Of a stretch of DNA of 64,000 bases, positions 8,618 to 17,388 are shown in pieces. How positions within the stretch are numbered: the stretch's first letter is position 1; every line of letters begins with the position of its first letter. The translations under genes and the position numbers were made by a program. Source of the DNA: Mobilicoccus pelagius NBRC 104925 (lineage in GTDB: Bacteria; Actinomycetota; Actinomycetes; Actinomycetales; Dermatophilaceae); the NCBI RefSeq assembly GCF_000247995.1, contig NZ_BAFE01000076.1:1-64000 (forward strand), given 5' to 3'. A model generated the notes under the pieces. It did not search any database and was not told where the DNA came from. It saw only the letters and a program-made list of their open reading frames with translations.

Positions 8618-10341
8618 AGAGTCGTCGTACCAAGATCGCTCTGGCCGCGGCCATGAGCAGCGCTCTGGTTCTCTCCGCCTGCGCCGACGGCGGGTCCGCC
8701 GGCCAGGGTGACGGCAAGGACGGGGGCAACGCCGGCTCCGGCAACTCCCAGGTCAGCGACAAGGTCTCGAACAACCCGCAGGACCGCAACTCCCTCGAGC
8801 AGGGCGGCACCGTCACGATGGCGATGGAGTCGTTCCCGACGAACTTCAACGGCTTCCACGTCGACGGCAACCTGGGCGCGTGGAGCGACGTCACCCGCGC
8901 GACCGACCCGGGCCTCTACCTCTACACCCCGGAGGGCAAGCCCTCGCCGCGCACCGAGTACCTCCAGGACATGCCGAAGATCGAGCAGAAGGACGGCAAG
9001 GAGGTCATCACCTACAAGATGAACCCCAAGGCCGTCTGGAACGACGGCACCAAGATGGACTGGAAGTCCTTCGAGGCGACGTGGAAGGCCAACCGCGCCC
9101 CCGTCGACAAGGAGGGCTTCAACAACATCCTCACCACGGGCTACGAGGACATCGAGAAGGTCGAGCAGGGCTCGACCCCCGAAGAGGTCGTCGTCACGAT
9201 GAAGAAGCCCTTCTACCCCGTGACGGAGATCTTCGGTAGCCTCATCCACCCGAAGCTCGGCACCAAGGACGCGTTCAACGAGCTCATGAAGAACGACGTG
9301 CACGCCGAGCTCCGCTCCGGCCCGTTCACGATCGACAAGGTCGACAAGCAGGCCCAGACGATCATCCTCAAGCCGAACGAGAAGTGGTGGGGCAACAAGC
9401 CGCTGCTCGACCAGGTCGTCTTCCGCCAGATGGAGGACCAGGCGACGATCTCCGCCTTCAAGAACGGCGAGATCGACATGACCGGCGTCGCGAACAAGGC
9501 CCGCCTCCAGCAGGTCCAGGGCACGCCGAACATGGAGCTGCGTCGCAGCCAGCGCCTCTCCACCGGCGTGTACGTCTTCAACACGAAGGCCCCCTCGCTC
9601 AAGGACGTCGCCATCCGCAAGGCCATCTGGCAGGGCATCGACCGCGAGCAGCTCAAGCAGGTCCGCTTCAACGGCCTCGACTACACCGAGAAGCCCGTCG
9701 GCTCGGCGCTGTACTACAACTTCCAGCCCGAGGCCGAGGACAACATGCCGGTCACCTTCGACAAGGCCGCGGCGGAGAAGACGCTCCAGGACGCCGGCTA
9801 CGCCAAGGGTGCCGACGGCTTCTACGCCAAGGACGGCAAGAAGGCCACGGTCAAGTACACGACCTTCGGTGACGACCCGCTGTCGACCGCCCTCGCGCAG
9901 ACGACGCAGAACCAGCTCAAGGCCGTCGGCATCGACCTCCAGCTCGACGTCCGTCCGAGCTCCGCGTTCGGCACGACCATGGAGAAGAAGGACTTCGACT
10001 TCCTCTCGATGGCCTGGAGCTCCAACACCAACAGCCCCGTCGGCGCGGTCTGCCAGTTCTACTGCTCCGACTCGACGAGCAACTACTCCGCCACGGGCAA
10101 GCCCGAGCTCGACGCCCGAATCAAGAAGATCGGTGCGATCTCCGACCCGGCCGCGCAGGCCAAGGAGATCAACGCGATCGAGAAGGAGTGGATGCAGGAG
10201 TTCGGCCAGATGCCACTGTGGAACGGCCCGGTCATCGCGGCCTACCGTCAGGGTCTCGCCAACTTCGGCCCCGCCCTCTACACCACCGTCACCCCGAAGT
10301 GGGAGGACGTGGGCTGGATGAAGGGCTCCACGCACAACTGA
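8614..10341 (+). CDS. Extracytoplasmic substrate-binding lipoprotein, family 5 (first copy)
   Basis: This 575-aa receptor captures the substrate outside the membrane and delivers it to the permeases. A lipoprotein signal ends at Cys23 (VLSAC). The mature part has the SBP family 5 layout, with the TVTMAMESFPTNFNGFH start of the binding fold and GIDREQLKQVRFNGL in the central region. The ATG overlaps the ATPase stop (ATGA), and AAGGAAC lies upstream. It is followed by a strong terminator and then by a paralogue at 10536. Ligand unknown. Confidence 0.92.
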   Translation: MKSRRTKIALAAAMSSALVLSACADGGSAGQGDGKDGGNAGSGNSQVSDKVSNNPQDRNSLEQGGTVTMAMESFPTNFNGFHVDGNLGAWSDVTRATDPGLYLYTPEGKPSPRTEYLQDMPKIEQKDGKEVITYKMNPKAVWNDGTKMDWKSFEATWKANRAPVDKEGFNNILTTGYEDIEKVEQGSTPEEVVVTMKKPFYPVTEIFGSLIHPKLGTKDAFNELMKNDVHAELRSGPFTIDKVDKQAQTIILKPNEKWWGNKPLLDQVVFRQMEDQATISAFKNGEIDMTGVANKARLQQVQGTPNMELRRSQRLSTGVYVFNTKAPSLKDVAIRKAIWQGIDREQLKQVRFNGLDYTEKPVGSALYYNFQPEAEDNMPVTFDKAAAEKTLQDAGYAKGADGFYAKDGKKATVKYTTFGDDPLSTALAQTTQNQLKAVGIDLQLDVRPSSAFGTTMEKKDFDFLSMAWSSNTNSPVGAVCQFYCSDSTSNYSATGKPELDARIKKIGAISDPAAQAKEINAIEKEWMQEFGQMPLWNGPVIAAYRQGLANFGPALYTTVTPKWEDVGWMKGSTHN

Positions 10342-10389
10342 TCGACCTCCCCACCGAGGTGACCCGGAGTCACCTCACGTGAGACACCA

Positions 10390-10432
10390 CGGGCCGGGTT
10401 CGTGCGGACATCCTCCGCACGGGCCCGGCCCG
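10390..10432 (+). terminator. Strong hairpin terminator after the importer operon
   Basis: A 19-bp stem with two G-U type pairs (10390-10408 with 10414-10432) and a 5-nt loop lies about 50 bp past the receptor stop codon. The tail is only weakly T-rich. Confidence 0.75.
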
Positions 10433-10535
10433 TCGCCTTGCCCCCACCCGGTCGAACGACTTGGATGTGCTTGGACGACACGATGTTTCGCCCACTGGGA
10501 GGGCCGCCACCCGGAGATCACGAGAGGACGTCACG

Positions 10536-12299
10536 ATGACGCCGCGCCGCAGGACCATCACCGCCGTCGGCGCGCTCGCCGGCTTCCTCGCTCTCGGCGC
10601 CTGCGCCGCACCGGTCGACCGGGCGGCAGCCCCCACCTCCCCCACGACCACCTCCTCCCCCGCCGGTGACGCGGCCTCCGCCGCACCCACCCCGTCCCCC
10701 GCACCGGCCGACCTCGTCGCCGACGACCCCCACCCCCGCGCCGACCTCGCACGGGGCGGCACCCTCGTCCTCCCCCTCGCGAGCCTCCCGGCGAACCTCA
10801 ACGCGTTCCACGTCGACGGCACCGTCGCCCCCTGGCGAGAGGTCACCTCCGCCACCGACCCCGGCCTCTACCGCTACTCACCCGAGGGGAAGGTCCTCCC
10901 CCGCCGCGAGTACCTCACGGCCCTGCCGACCGTGCGCCGCACCGCCGACGGCACGACGATCACCTACCGCCTCGACCCGAGGGCGGTGTGGAACGACGGC
11001 ACCCCCATCGACCACCGCACCTTCGAGGCGACGTGGCGGGTCCACCGCGCCCCCGTCGACAAGGGCGGCTTCAACGCCGTCCCCACGACCGCCTACGCGC
11101 AGATCAGCCGCGTCGCCCCCGGCAAGGACCCACACGAGGTCGTCGTCACGACCCGCGGGCACGTCCACCCCGTCACCGACCTCTTCACCCGGCTCGTCCA
11201 CCCCCGGCTCGCCGAGGAGGGCACCTTCGACACCCTCATGAGAGACGAGCCCCACCCCGAGCTCCGCTCCGGCCCCTGGACGATCGCCGCGCTCGACCGG
11301 CAGGCAGGAACGGTCACCCTCGAACCCAGCCCCCGTTGGTGGGGCGACGAGCCCGTCCTCGAGCGCATCGTCTTCCGCAGCCTCGAACCCTCCGCGGCAC
11401 TCCCCGCGTTCCGGGCGGGCGAACTCGACGTCGTCGACGTCTCCCACCCCGCGGCCAGCGCCCAGATCGACGGCGCGCCCGACCTCGATCTCCGCCACGG
11501 GCCGAGCCTCGCGACGACCGTCCTCGTCCTCAACTCCGGATCCCCCGTCCTCGCCGACCGACGCGTCCGCGCCGCCGTCCGGCAAGGACTCGACCGCGAG
11601 CAGCTCCTCGCCGTCCGCTTCGGCGGCCTCGGCCACACCGAGAAGCCCGCCGACTCGGCCCTCTACCAGCCGTTCCAGCCGGAGGCCCGCGACAACACGC
11701 CTCGCAACGGAGGCCCCGGCGCCGCCCGCGCCGCCCTCGACGCCGCCGGATGGACGCCGGGCGCCGACGGCGTGCGGACGAAGGACGGCACGCCCCTCGC
11801 CCTCCGGTTCACCCTCCACGGTGACGATCCCCTCGGCGTCGCCCTCGCCCAGACCGTACAGACCCAGGTCCGTCCCCTCGGCGTCGACGTGCGGATCGAC
11901 ACCCGCCCCGCCTCGGCGTTCGGCACGACGATGGCGAACAAGGACTACGACCTCCTCCTCGCCGGCGGCGGCTCCGACACCCCCTCGCCCGTCTCCGCGA
12001 TGTGCCAGACGATGTGCTCGACGTCGCCGGGCAACGCCTCCGGCATCGGCACACCCGAGATCGACGCCCGCATCGCCGCCCTCCCCGACATCGCCGACGA
12101 CGCCGCCCGCGCCCGCGCCGTCAACGACGTCGAACGCGACTGGCTCGCCCTCGACGGGCAGGTCCCCCTCTGGCACGGCCCCGCGCTGCGCGCCACCCGC
12201 GCCGGCCTCGCCAACCTCGGCCCCTCCGGATTCGCCGCCCTCACCCCCCGCTGGGAGGACGTCGGCTGGGTCGAGGGCTCCGCCGCCGCGAACCGCTGA
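10536..12299 (+). CDS. Second substrate-binding lipoprotein, family 5, paralogue of the preceding gene
   Basis: This 587-aa lipoprotein has the same layout as its neighbour: signal peptide ending at Cys23 (LALGAC), a Pro/Thr-rich linker, and the same landmarks (FHVDGTVAPWREVTSATDPG; GLDREQLLAVRFGGLGHTEK). The two are clearly tandem paralogues but well diverged. ATG 10536 has GAGAGGAC upstream; earlier in-frame codons would place unlikely sequence before the signal peptide. It lies beyond the operon terminator, so it is probably expressed separately and feeds an alternative ligand to the same permease, although a decoy or sensory role is possible. Confidence 0.9.
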   Translation: MTPRRRTITAVGALAGFLALGACAAPVDRAAAPTSPTTTSSPAGDAASAAPTPSPAPADLVADDPHPRADLARGGTLVLPLASLPANLNAFHVDGTVAPWREVTSATDPGLYRYSPEGKVLPRREYLTALPTVRRTADGTTITYRLDPRAVWNDGTPIDHRTFEATWRVHRAPVDKGGFNAVPTTAYAQISRVAPGKDPHEVVVTTRGHVHPVTDLFTRLVHPRLAEEGTFDTLMRDEPHPELRSGPWTIAALDRQAGTVTLEPSPRWWGDEPVLERIVFRSLEPSAALPAFRAGELDVVDVSHPAASAQIDGAPDLDLRHGPSLATTVLVLNSGSPVLADRRVRAAVRQGLDREQLLAVRFGGLGHTEKPADSALYQPFQPEARDNTPRNGGPGAARAALDAAGWTPGADGVRTKDGTPLALRFTLHGDDPLGVALAQTVQTQVRPLGVDVRIDTRPASAFGTTMANKDYDLLLAGGGSDTPSPVSAMCQTMCSTSPGNASGIGTPEIDARIAALPDIADDAARARAVNDVERDWLALDGQVPLWHGPALRATRAGLANLGPSGFAALTPRWEDVGWVEGSAAANR

Positions 12300-12317
12300 C
12301 ACCCCTGGGCCGTCGTT

Positions 12318-12337
12318 CTCCCCGAGCGGACGGGGAG
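12318..12337 (+). terminator. Short hairpin after the second receptor gene
   Basis: CTCCCCG and CGGGGAG form a 7-bp stem with a 6-nt loop, 18 bp past the stop codon. There is no T tract. Confidence 0.4.
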
Positions 12338-12339
12338 GA

Positions 12340-12692
12340 GGGCCGGGGAGCAGTGCCCACGCCGGGCCGCGACGCGATCAACCCCTCTGGGCCATCAGGA
12401 CCCCGCCTCGACGCCCCCGTCGCTCTCGCCCGTCACCGTCGCGCACGAACCCCACACGAAAGGTTGAGCATCCCGACCCCGGGGGGGCGCCGACGCGGCG
12501 GTCCGCACGGGCGAGGACGGACCCCGCACCCCGCAGCGGCGGAACCGGGCCGCGTGGCGGAGAATCAGCCCGTGCCCCGATGAGGCACGATGAGACGCAT
12601 ACCCGATACACGACCACGGGCGCGACCCCGATGCCCGAACCCGATGCACATCCGACGCGCACCCCGGTGCGGACCCGGCACGAAGGAGCGGC
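12340..12692. other. Gene-free gap
   Basis: Open frames exist on both strands because of the high GC content, but none has a ribosome site plus plausible protein composition. A run of C then G (CCCCGGGGGGG) occurs near 12480. Nothing else was recognised. Confidence 0.35.
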
Positions 12693-13325
12693 GTGAAGAA
12701 CTCGGCCCTCGCACCGATGCTGATGCTGCTCGGCGTGCTCGCCCTGGCGTGGGGAGGCATGTTCGGCCTCTCCTACGTCGCACAGCATCGGAGCAACTCG
12801 AACACCGCCTCCGCGCCCACACCGACGACGACCGTCACCACGGCGCCCCCACGGGACGGCGTCGGTGGCGGTGCGGGCAAGCACGCCCCGGAACGACCCT
12901 CCGGCACCTTCACCGATCGCGTCCGCGGCGGCACACCCGACCCGACGCGTCGAGCCACCGAGGGCGGCCACGGGGCCACCGACGAGGGGACCACCCGCGA
13001 AGGGGCACGCCGCGACCGTGCCGAGGGTGACGGCCGCGGCGCCTCCGACAGCGCGACCGCCCGGCCCAAGGCGCGTCACGACGACCCCGCCCCGCACGAG
13101 GTCTACACGGCCCCGCCGGACTCCCCCGCGGGACGCGACGCCCTCGCGGCCGGATCCACCGATGACGGCGCCTCCGGTCGAGGAGGGCTGCAGGGCCTGC
13201 TCGACCGGATCGCCTCCCACGACGCACGCTCCGACTCCGGCGATCCCGCCGGCCTCAGCGGTCGGGGCGCCGCGGCGCTCATCCTCGTCCTCCTCCTCGT
13301 CGGCGCCGGCTCCCGGCGTCACTGA
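12693..13325 (+). CDS. Hypothetical membrane protein with two terminal hydrophobic segments
   Basis: I do not recognise a family. The 210-aa product has a transmembrane segment at about residues 6-30 (ALAPMLMLLGVLALAWGGMF...), a long Gly/Asp/Arg/Thr-rich, probably disordered middle, and a short hydrophobic stretch near the C terminus (GAAALILVLLLVGAGSRRH). GTG 12693 has a strong GAAGGAG site. A membrane-tethered extracytoplasmic protein is the simplest reading. Confidence 0.65.
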   Translation: MKNSALAPMLMLLGVLALAWGGMFGLSYVAQHRSNSNTASAPTPTTTVTTAPPRDGVGGGAGKHAPERPSGTFTDRVRGGTPDPTRRATEGGHGATDEGTTREGARRDRAEGDGRGASDSATARPKARHDDPAPHEVYTAPPDSPAGRDALAAGSTDDGASGRGGLQGLLDRIASHDARSDSGDPAGLSGRGAAALILVLLLVGAGSRRH

Positions 13326-13421
13326 GGCGACCGGACACGGCGCAACACCCCCGCCGCTCGTGTGGCGCCGGTCACGACGAGACCGTTGACGGCAAGACGA
13401 CCATCGCCCCCCGCAGCGCGC

Positions 13422-13434
13422 TAAAGTCCGAATC
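13422..13434 (+). promoter_or_regulatory. Leaderless promoter -10 element for the biotin carboxylase gene
   Basis: TAAAGT at 13422-13427 lies 7 nt before the ATG, so transcription would start at or next to the initiation codon. No ribosome site is visible, which agrees with a leaderless mRNA. Confidence 0.55.
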
Positions 13435-15237
13435 ATGGCGCCCATCAGCAAGGTTTTGATCGCAAACCGCGGCGAGATCGCCGTCCGTATCGCGCGCGCG
13501 TGCACGGACTCCGGCATCAAGTCCGTCGCCGTCTACGCCGACCCCGACCGCGACGCGCTCCACGTCAAGGTCGCGGACGAGGCCTACGCCCTCGGGGGCT
13601 CGACCCCCGGTGACAGCTACCTCGTGCAGGAGAAGCTGCTCGACGTCGCCAAGCAGTCCGGCGCCGACGCCGTGCACCCCGGCTATGGGTTCCTCGCCGA
13701 GAACGCGGACTTCGCGCAGGCCGTCATCGACGCCGGCCTCACCTGGATCGGCCCGTCCCCCGAGGCCATCGACGCCCTCGGTGACAAGGCCAAGGCCAAG
13801 CACATCGCCGTCAAGGCAGGCGCCCCTCTCGCCCCGGGCACCAAGGACCCGGTCAAGGACGCCGACGAGGTCGTCGCCCTCGCGGAGGAGTTCGGCCTGC
13901 CCATCGCCATCAAAGCCGTCTACGGCGGTGGCGGACGTGGCCTCAAGGTCGCCCGCACGATGGAGGAGATCCCCGAACTCTTCGACTCCGCCGTCCGCGA
14001 GGCCGTGACGGCCTTCGGCCGCGGCGAGTGCCTCGTCGAAAAGTTCCTCGACAAGCCGCGCCACGTCGAGACCCAGTGCCTCGCCGACGCCCACGGCAAC
14101 GTCGTCGTCGTCTCCACGCGTGACTGCTCATTGCAGCGTCGCAACCAGAAGCTCGTCGAGGAGGCGCCCGCCCCGTTCCTCACCGACGAGCAGAACGCCG
14201 AACTCATCCGTGCCTCGGTCGCCATCCTCAAGGAGGCCGAGTACCAGGGCGCCGGCACCTGCGAGTACCTCGTCGCCGCCGACGGCACGATCAGCTTCCT
14301 CGAGGTCAACACCCGCCTCCAGGTCGAGCACCCCGTCACCGAAGAGGTCTCGGGCATCGACCTCGTCCGTGAGATGTTCCGCATCGCCAACGGCGAGGAG
14401 CTCGGCTACACGCAGGAGGACCTCCTCGCGGCCCAGCGCTGTCACTCCTTCGAGTTCCGCATCAACGGCGAGGACCCGGGCCGCGGCTTCCTCCCCGCTC
14501 CGGGCACCGTGCTCACGTTCTCCCCGCCGAGCGGCCCCGGTGTCCGCCTCGACTCAGGCATCGAGCAGGGCGACGTCATCTCCGGTCAGTTCGATTCGAT
14601 GCTCGCCAAGCTCATCGTCACGGGCGCCACACGTCAGCAGGCGCTCGAGCGTTCGCGCCGAGCGCTCGCCGAGTTCGAGGTCGAGGGCATGCCTACCGCA
14701 CTCACCTTCCACCGCGTCGTCGTCGACGACCCTGCCTTCGCACCCGAGGGCGACGAGCCGTTCTCCGTCCACACCCGCTGGATCGAGACCGAGTTCGAGA
14801 ACGAGATCGAGCCCTACTCCGGCCCCACCGCGGACGCCGCGAGCGAAGAGGCCGACCGCCAGAAGGTCGTCGTCGAGGTCGGCGGCAAGCGCCTCGAGGT
14901 CAGCCTCCCCGGCGACCTCGCCATCGGCGGTAACGGTGGCGGTGGCGGCACGACCGCCCGTCGCAAGGCTCCCCGCCGCTCCAGCGCCGGTGGCCGTGGC
15001 GGCGCCGCCGCGTCCGGCGACTCGCTCACCGCACCCATGCAGGGCACGATCGTCAAGCTCGCAGTCGAGGAGGGCGCGTCCGTCAACGAGGGCGACCTCG
15101 TCGTCGTCCTCGAGGCCATGAAGATGGAGCAGCCGATCAACGCGCACAAAGCCGGTGTCATCACCGGACTCAAGGCCGCCGTCGGCGAGACCGTCACCAG
15201 CGGCACCGTCCTCGCCGAGATCAAGGACGCCGAGTAA
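13435..15237 (+). CDS. bccA: Acyl-CoA carboxylase alpha subunit: biotin carboxylase plus biotin carrier domain
   Basis: This 600-aa AccA3-type protein carboxylates its own biotin with ATP and bicarbonate, then serves one or more carboxyltransferase subunits. The N-terminal biotin carboxylase domain begins [18 protein letters not shown] and includes the glycine-rich ATP loop ([11 protein letters not shown]) and [16 protein letters not shown] Gly/Ala/Arg linker near residue 500 leads to the carrier domain with EAMKMEQ; Lys563 carries biotin. Length matches actinobacterial AccA3/BccA. It stands alone, about 11 kb from the carboxyltransferase gene at 370-1980, which fits a shared alpha subunit. 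Confidence 0.95.
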   Translation: MAPISKVLIANRGEIAVRIARACTDSGIKSVAVYADPDRDALHVKVADEAYALGGSTPGDSYLVQEKLLDVAKQSGADAVHPGYGFLAENADFAQAVIDAGLTWIGPSPEAIDALGDKAKAKHIAVKAGAPLAPGTKDPVKDADEVVALAEEFGLPIAIKAVYGGGGRGLKVARTMEEIPELFDSAVREAVTAFGRGECLVEKFLDKPRHVETQCLADAHGNVVVVSTRDCSLQRRNQKLVEEAPAPFLTDEQNAELIRASVAILKEAEYQGAGTCEYLVAADGTISFLEVNTRLQVEHPVTEEVSGIDLVREMFRIANGEELGYTQEDLLAAQRCHSFEFRINGEDPGRGFLPAPGTVLTFSPPSGPGVRLDSGIEQGDVISGQFDSMLAKLIVTGATRQQALERSRRALAEFEVEGMPTALTFHRVVVDDPAFAPEGDEPFSVHTRWIETEFENEIEPYSGPTADAASEEADRQKVVVEVGGKRLEVSLPGDLAIGGNGGGGGTTARRKAPRRSSAGGRGGAAASGDSLTAPMQGTIVKLAVEEGASVNEGDLVVVLEAMKMEQPINAHKAGVITGLKAAVGETVTSGTVLAEIKDAE

Positions 15238-15266
15238 GAACCCGAGCACGACCGGCAACCTCACCC

Positions 15267-15306
15267 GAGCGTCGGGAGGAGCACCACGGGGCGCCTCCCG
15301 GCGCTC
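15267..15306 (+). terminator. Hairpin terminator after bccA
   Basis: GAGCGTCGGGAGG pairs with CCTCCCGGCGCTC (13 bp, one G-U type pair) around a 14-nt loop, 30 bp past the stop codon. Confidence 0.65.
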
Positions 15307-15534
15307 GTGCGTGGCGGGGCCCATGCGTCGGCCCGGCCGACGGCGGCCCAGGCAACGTCGTCGACGTCGCCTCCTCGGGGCGAGCCGCAGGAGGTCGGGT
15401 GCCGCAGCCGGCCACCCCTCGCCGAGGCCGCGTCGACGACGGACGGCCCCCGGGAACGACCTCCCCGCCCGCACGCACGAGGCGTGGGGCAGTAAGGACA
15501 ACGGCATCGGATCGTCACCGCGCCGGCGGCGAGG

Positions 15535-15861
15535 TCAGAGCGGTTCGGGCCTGTCGATGGGGGCGGGTGGCTCGATGGGGTCGGGCCGATAGCTCTCGGA
15601 CCGTTCGCCCTCCCGAGCGGCCCCGGCGCGGAACGCGTCCCGCACCTCGGCAGGGGTGCGCCCGACGCGTCCGGCGACCTCCCCACCACGCTCGAGAACC
15701 TCCCCGAAGCGACCGCCGGTGCGTTCGTCGAGGACCTCGCTCACCGCACCGGCCGTGCGACGGGTCTCCTCCGCCGCCCGGCGGGCCTGCGGCGGGGCGT
15801 CCTGCGCGAGGTCACGCGCCTTGTCACGTGCCCGCCGGAACAGGCGGGGCAGGTCGGCCAC
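15535..15861 (-). CDS. Small hypothetical protein, charged and helical
   Basis: I do not recognise the family. The 108-aa product is rich in Arg, Ala and Glu, with heptad-like amphipathic helices at about residues 5-60 and a Pro-rich tail (PDPIEPPAPIDRPEPL). It has no signal peptide or membrane segment. GTG 15861 begins 5 nt after the LpdA stop, and GAGGA overlapping the end of lpdA can serve as ribosome site, so it looks like the second gene of that operon. The frame has the expected high third-position GC. Confidence 0.55.
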   Translation of the reverse strand: MADLPRLFRRARDKARDLAQDAPPQARRAAEETRRTAGAVSEVLDERTGGRFGEVLERGGEVAGRVGRTPAEVRDAFRAGAAREGERSESYRPDPIEPPAPIDRPEPL

Positions 15862-15866
15862 GACCG

Positions 15867-17300
15867 TCAGTCCTCGGGAGTGACGTGGAGGCGACGTGCC
15901 GCCTCCGCGATCGACCCCGACAGCGACGGGTACACCGTGATCGTCGAGGCGACCTGGTCGACGGTGAGCCGCTGCTGGACAGCGAGCGCGATGGGGAAGA
16001 TGAGCTCCGAGGCCCGCGGCGCCACGACGACACCGCCGACGAGGGTGTTCGTGCCCGTACGTGCGAAGAGCTTCACGAAGCCCTCGTGGAGGTTGTCCAT
16101 CTTGGCGCGGGGGTTCGTGGCGAGTGGCATGAGGATCTGACGGATGCCCTCCTCGCCCTCGATGGGCGAGCCCATCTCCTTGGCCGCAGGCGAGGCGAGG
16201 CCCGTTCCCACGGTCGCGATCTCGGGCTCGGTGAAGATGTTCGCGCTGATGCCGCGCACCTGCAGCGGGGCCACCGCGTCACCGAGGGCGTGCGCGACGG
16301 CGATGCGTCCCTGCATCGCCGCGACGGACGCGAGCGGGAGGACGCCGGTGCAGTCGCCCGCCGCGTAGACCCCGCGGGCCGACGTGCGGGAGACGCGGTC
16401 GACGACGATGTGGCCGCTCGGGCTCGTCTCGACACCGGCCTCCTCGAGACCGAGGTCGGCCGTCTGCGGGATCGACCCCACGGCGATGAGCGCATGCGAG
16501 CCGGTGACCTCGCGGCCGTCCTCGAGGACGCACACGACCCCGTCGTCGGTACGGCGCACACTCGCCGCACGGGACCGGTTGAGGACCTCCATGCCCTGCG
16601 ATCGGAACACCCGCTCGATGAGAGCCGCGGCGTCGGCGTCCTCGCCGGGAAGGACCCGGTCGCGCGAGGACACGAGGACGACCTCGCTGCCGAGACCCAG
16701 GTAGGCCTGCGCGAGCTCGGCGCCGGTGACACCGGAACCCACGACGATGAGCCGCTCCGGCACCTCCGTGAGGTTCCAGATCTGCTTCCACGTGAGGATG
16801 CGCTCGCCGTCGGGCGTCATCGAGTCGAGCACCCGCGGCGTCGCCCCCGTCGCGAGGAGGACCATGTCGGCGTGCAGCGTCGTCGGTCTGCCCTCGGCGG
16901 GCGTGACCTCGACGGTCGAGGAGTCGACGAGGCGACCCGTGCCCTCGACGACCGTGACGCCCACCTGCTCGAGGCGGCTGCGGATGTCGCGGCTCTGCGC
17001 CTGCGCGAGCGAGAGGATGCGGGAGTTGACCTCGGTGAGCTCGGCCTCGAGCCGCGCGTGGACGTCGTCGCCCCCCTCGAGGTGGACACCCCGCTTGCTC
17101 GCCTCCTCGACCTGACCCACGTACGCGGCCGTCGAGATGAGGGCCTTGCTCGGGACGCAGTCGGTGAGGACCGCCGCGCCCCCCAGCCCGTCGCGATCGA
17201 CGACGATGACGGATCCTCCGATCGCCGCCGCCACGAGGGCTGCTTCGTACCCGCCGGGCCCGCCGCCCAGCACAACTACGGACGTCTGTCGCTCATTCAC
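15867..17300 (-). CDS. lpdA: LpdA-type NAD(P)H-quinone reductase flavoprotein without the redox disulfide
   Basis: This 477-aa protein has the fold of flavoprotein disulfide reductases: FAD site VVVLGGGPGGYEAALVA at about residues 8-24, NAD(P) site IVVGSGVTGAELAQAYLGLG, and ATG-type motifs. Where dihydrolipoamide dehydrogenase has the CxxxxC pair it reads GGAAVLTDCVPSK, so only the second cysteine remains. That is the signature of mycobacterial LpdA (Rv3303c), which reduces quinones rather than lipoamide. The start is GTG 17300 with GAGAGGAT upstream. Confidence 0.88.
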   Translation of the reverse strand: MNERQTSVVVLGGGPGGYEAALVAAAIGGSVIVVDRDGLGGAAVLTDCVPSKALISTAAYVGQVEEASKRGVHLEGGDDVHARLEAELTEVNSRILSLAQAQSRDIRSRLEQVGVTVVEGTGRLVDSSTVEVTPAEGRPTTLHADMVLLATGATPRVLDSMTPDGERILTWKQIWNLTEVPERLIVVGSGVTGAELAQAYLGLGSEVVLVSSRDRVLPGEDADAAALIERVFRSQGMEVLNRSRAASVRRTDDGVVCVLEDGREVTGSHALIAVGSIPQTADLGLEEAGVETSPSGHIVVDRVSRTSARGVYAAGDCTGVLPLASVAAMQGRIAVAHALGDAVAPLQVRGISANIFTEPEIATVGTGLASPAAKEMGSPIEGEEGIRQILMPLATNPRAKMDNLHEGFVKLFARTGTNTLVGGVVVAPRASELIFPIALAVQQRLTVDQVASTITVYPSLSGSIAEAARRLHVTPED

Positions 17301-17321
17301 AGGCCCATCCTCTCAGAGTGG

Positions 17322-17347
17322 ACACCGACCCACCTTCGGGTCGGTGT
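17322..17347. promoter_or_regulatory. Inverted repeat in the lpdA / membrane-protein divergent gap
   Basis: ACACCGACCC and GGGTCGGTGT form a perfect 10-bp inverted repeat separated by ACCTTC, centred between the two divergent starts (17300 and 17389). It could be an operator or an mRNA hairpin. Confidence 0.5.
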
Positions 17348-17388
17348 GGGTGATGATGACCGGGTACACGACATCGAGGAGGGGGCCG

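Noticed and set aside
12470-12500. CCCC/GGGGGGG run as a phase-variable tract
   Set aside because: It lies in a gene-free gap without an obvious promoter to modulate; long C/G runs are expected by chance in this composition.
12378-13520. A 380-codon minus-strand frame across the small membrane-protein gene and gap
   Set aside because: No ribosome site, Gly/Arg/Val-rich non-globular composition, and it overlaps the start of bccA; the plus-strand gene at 12693 has a strong ribosome site.
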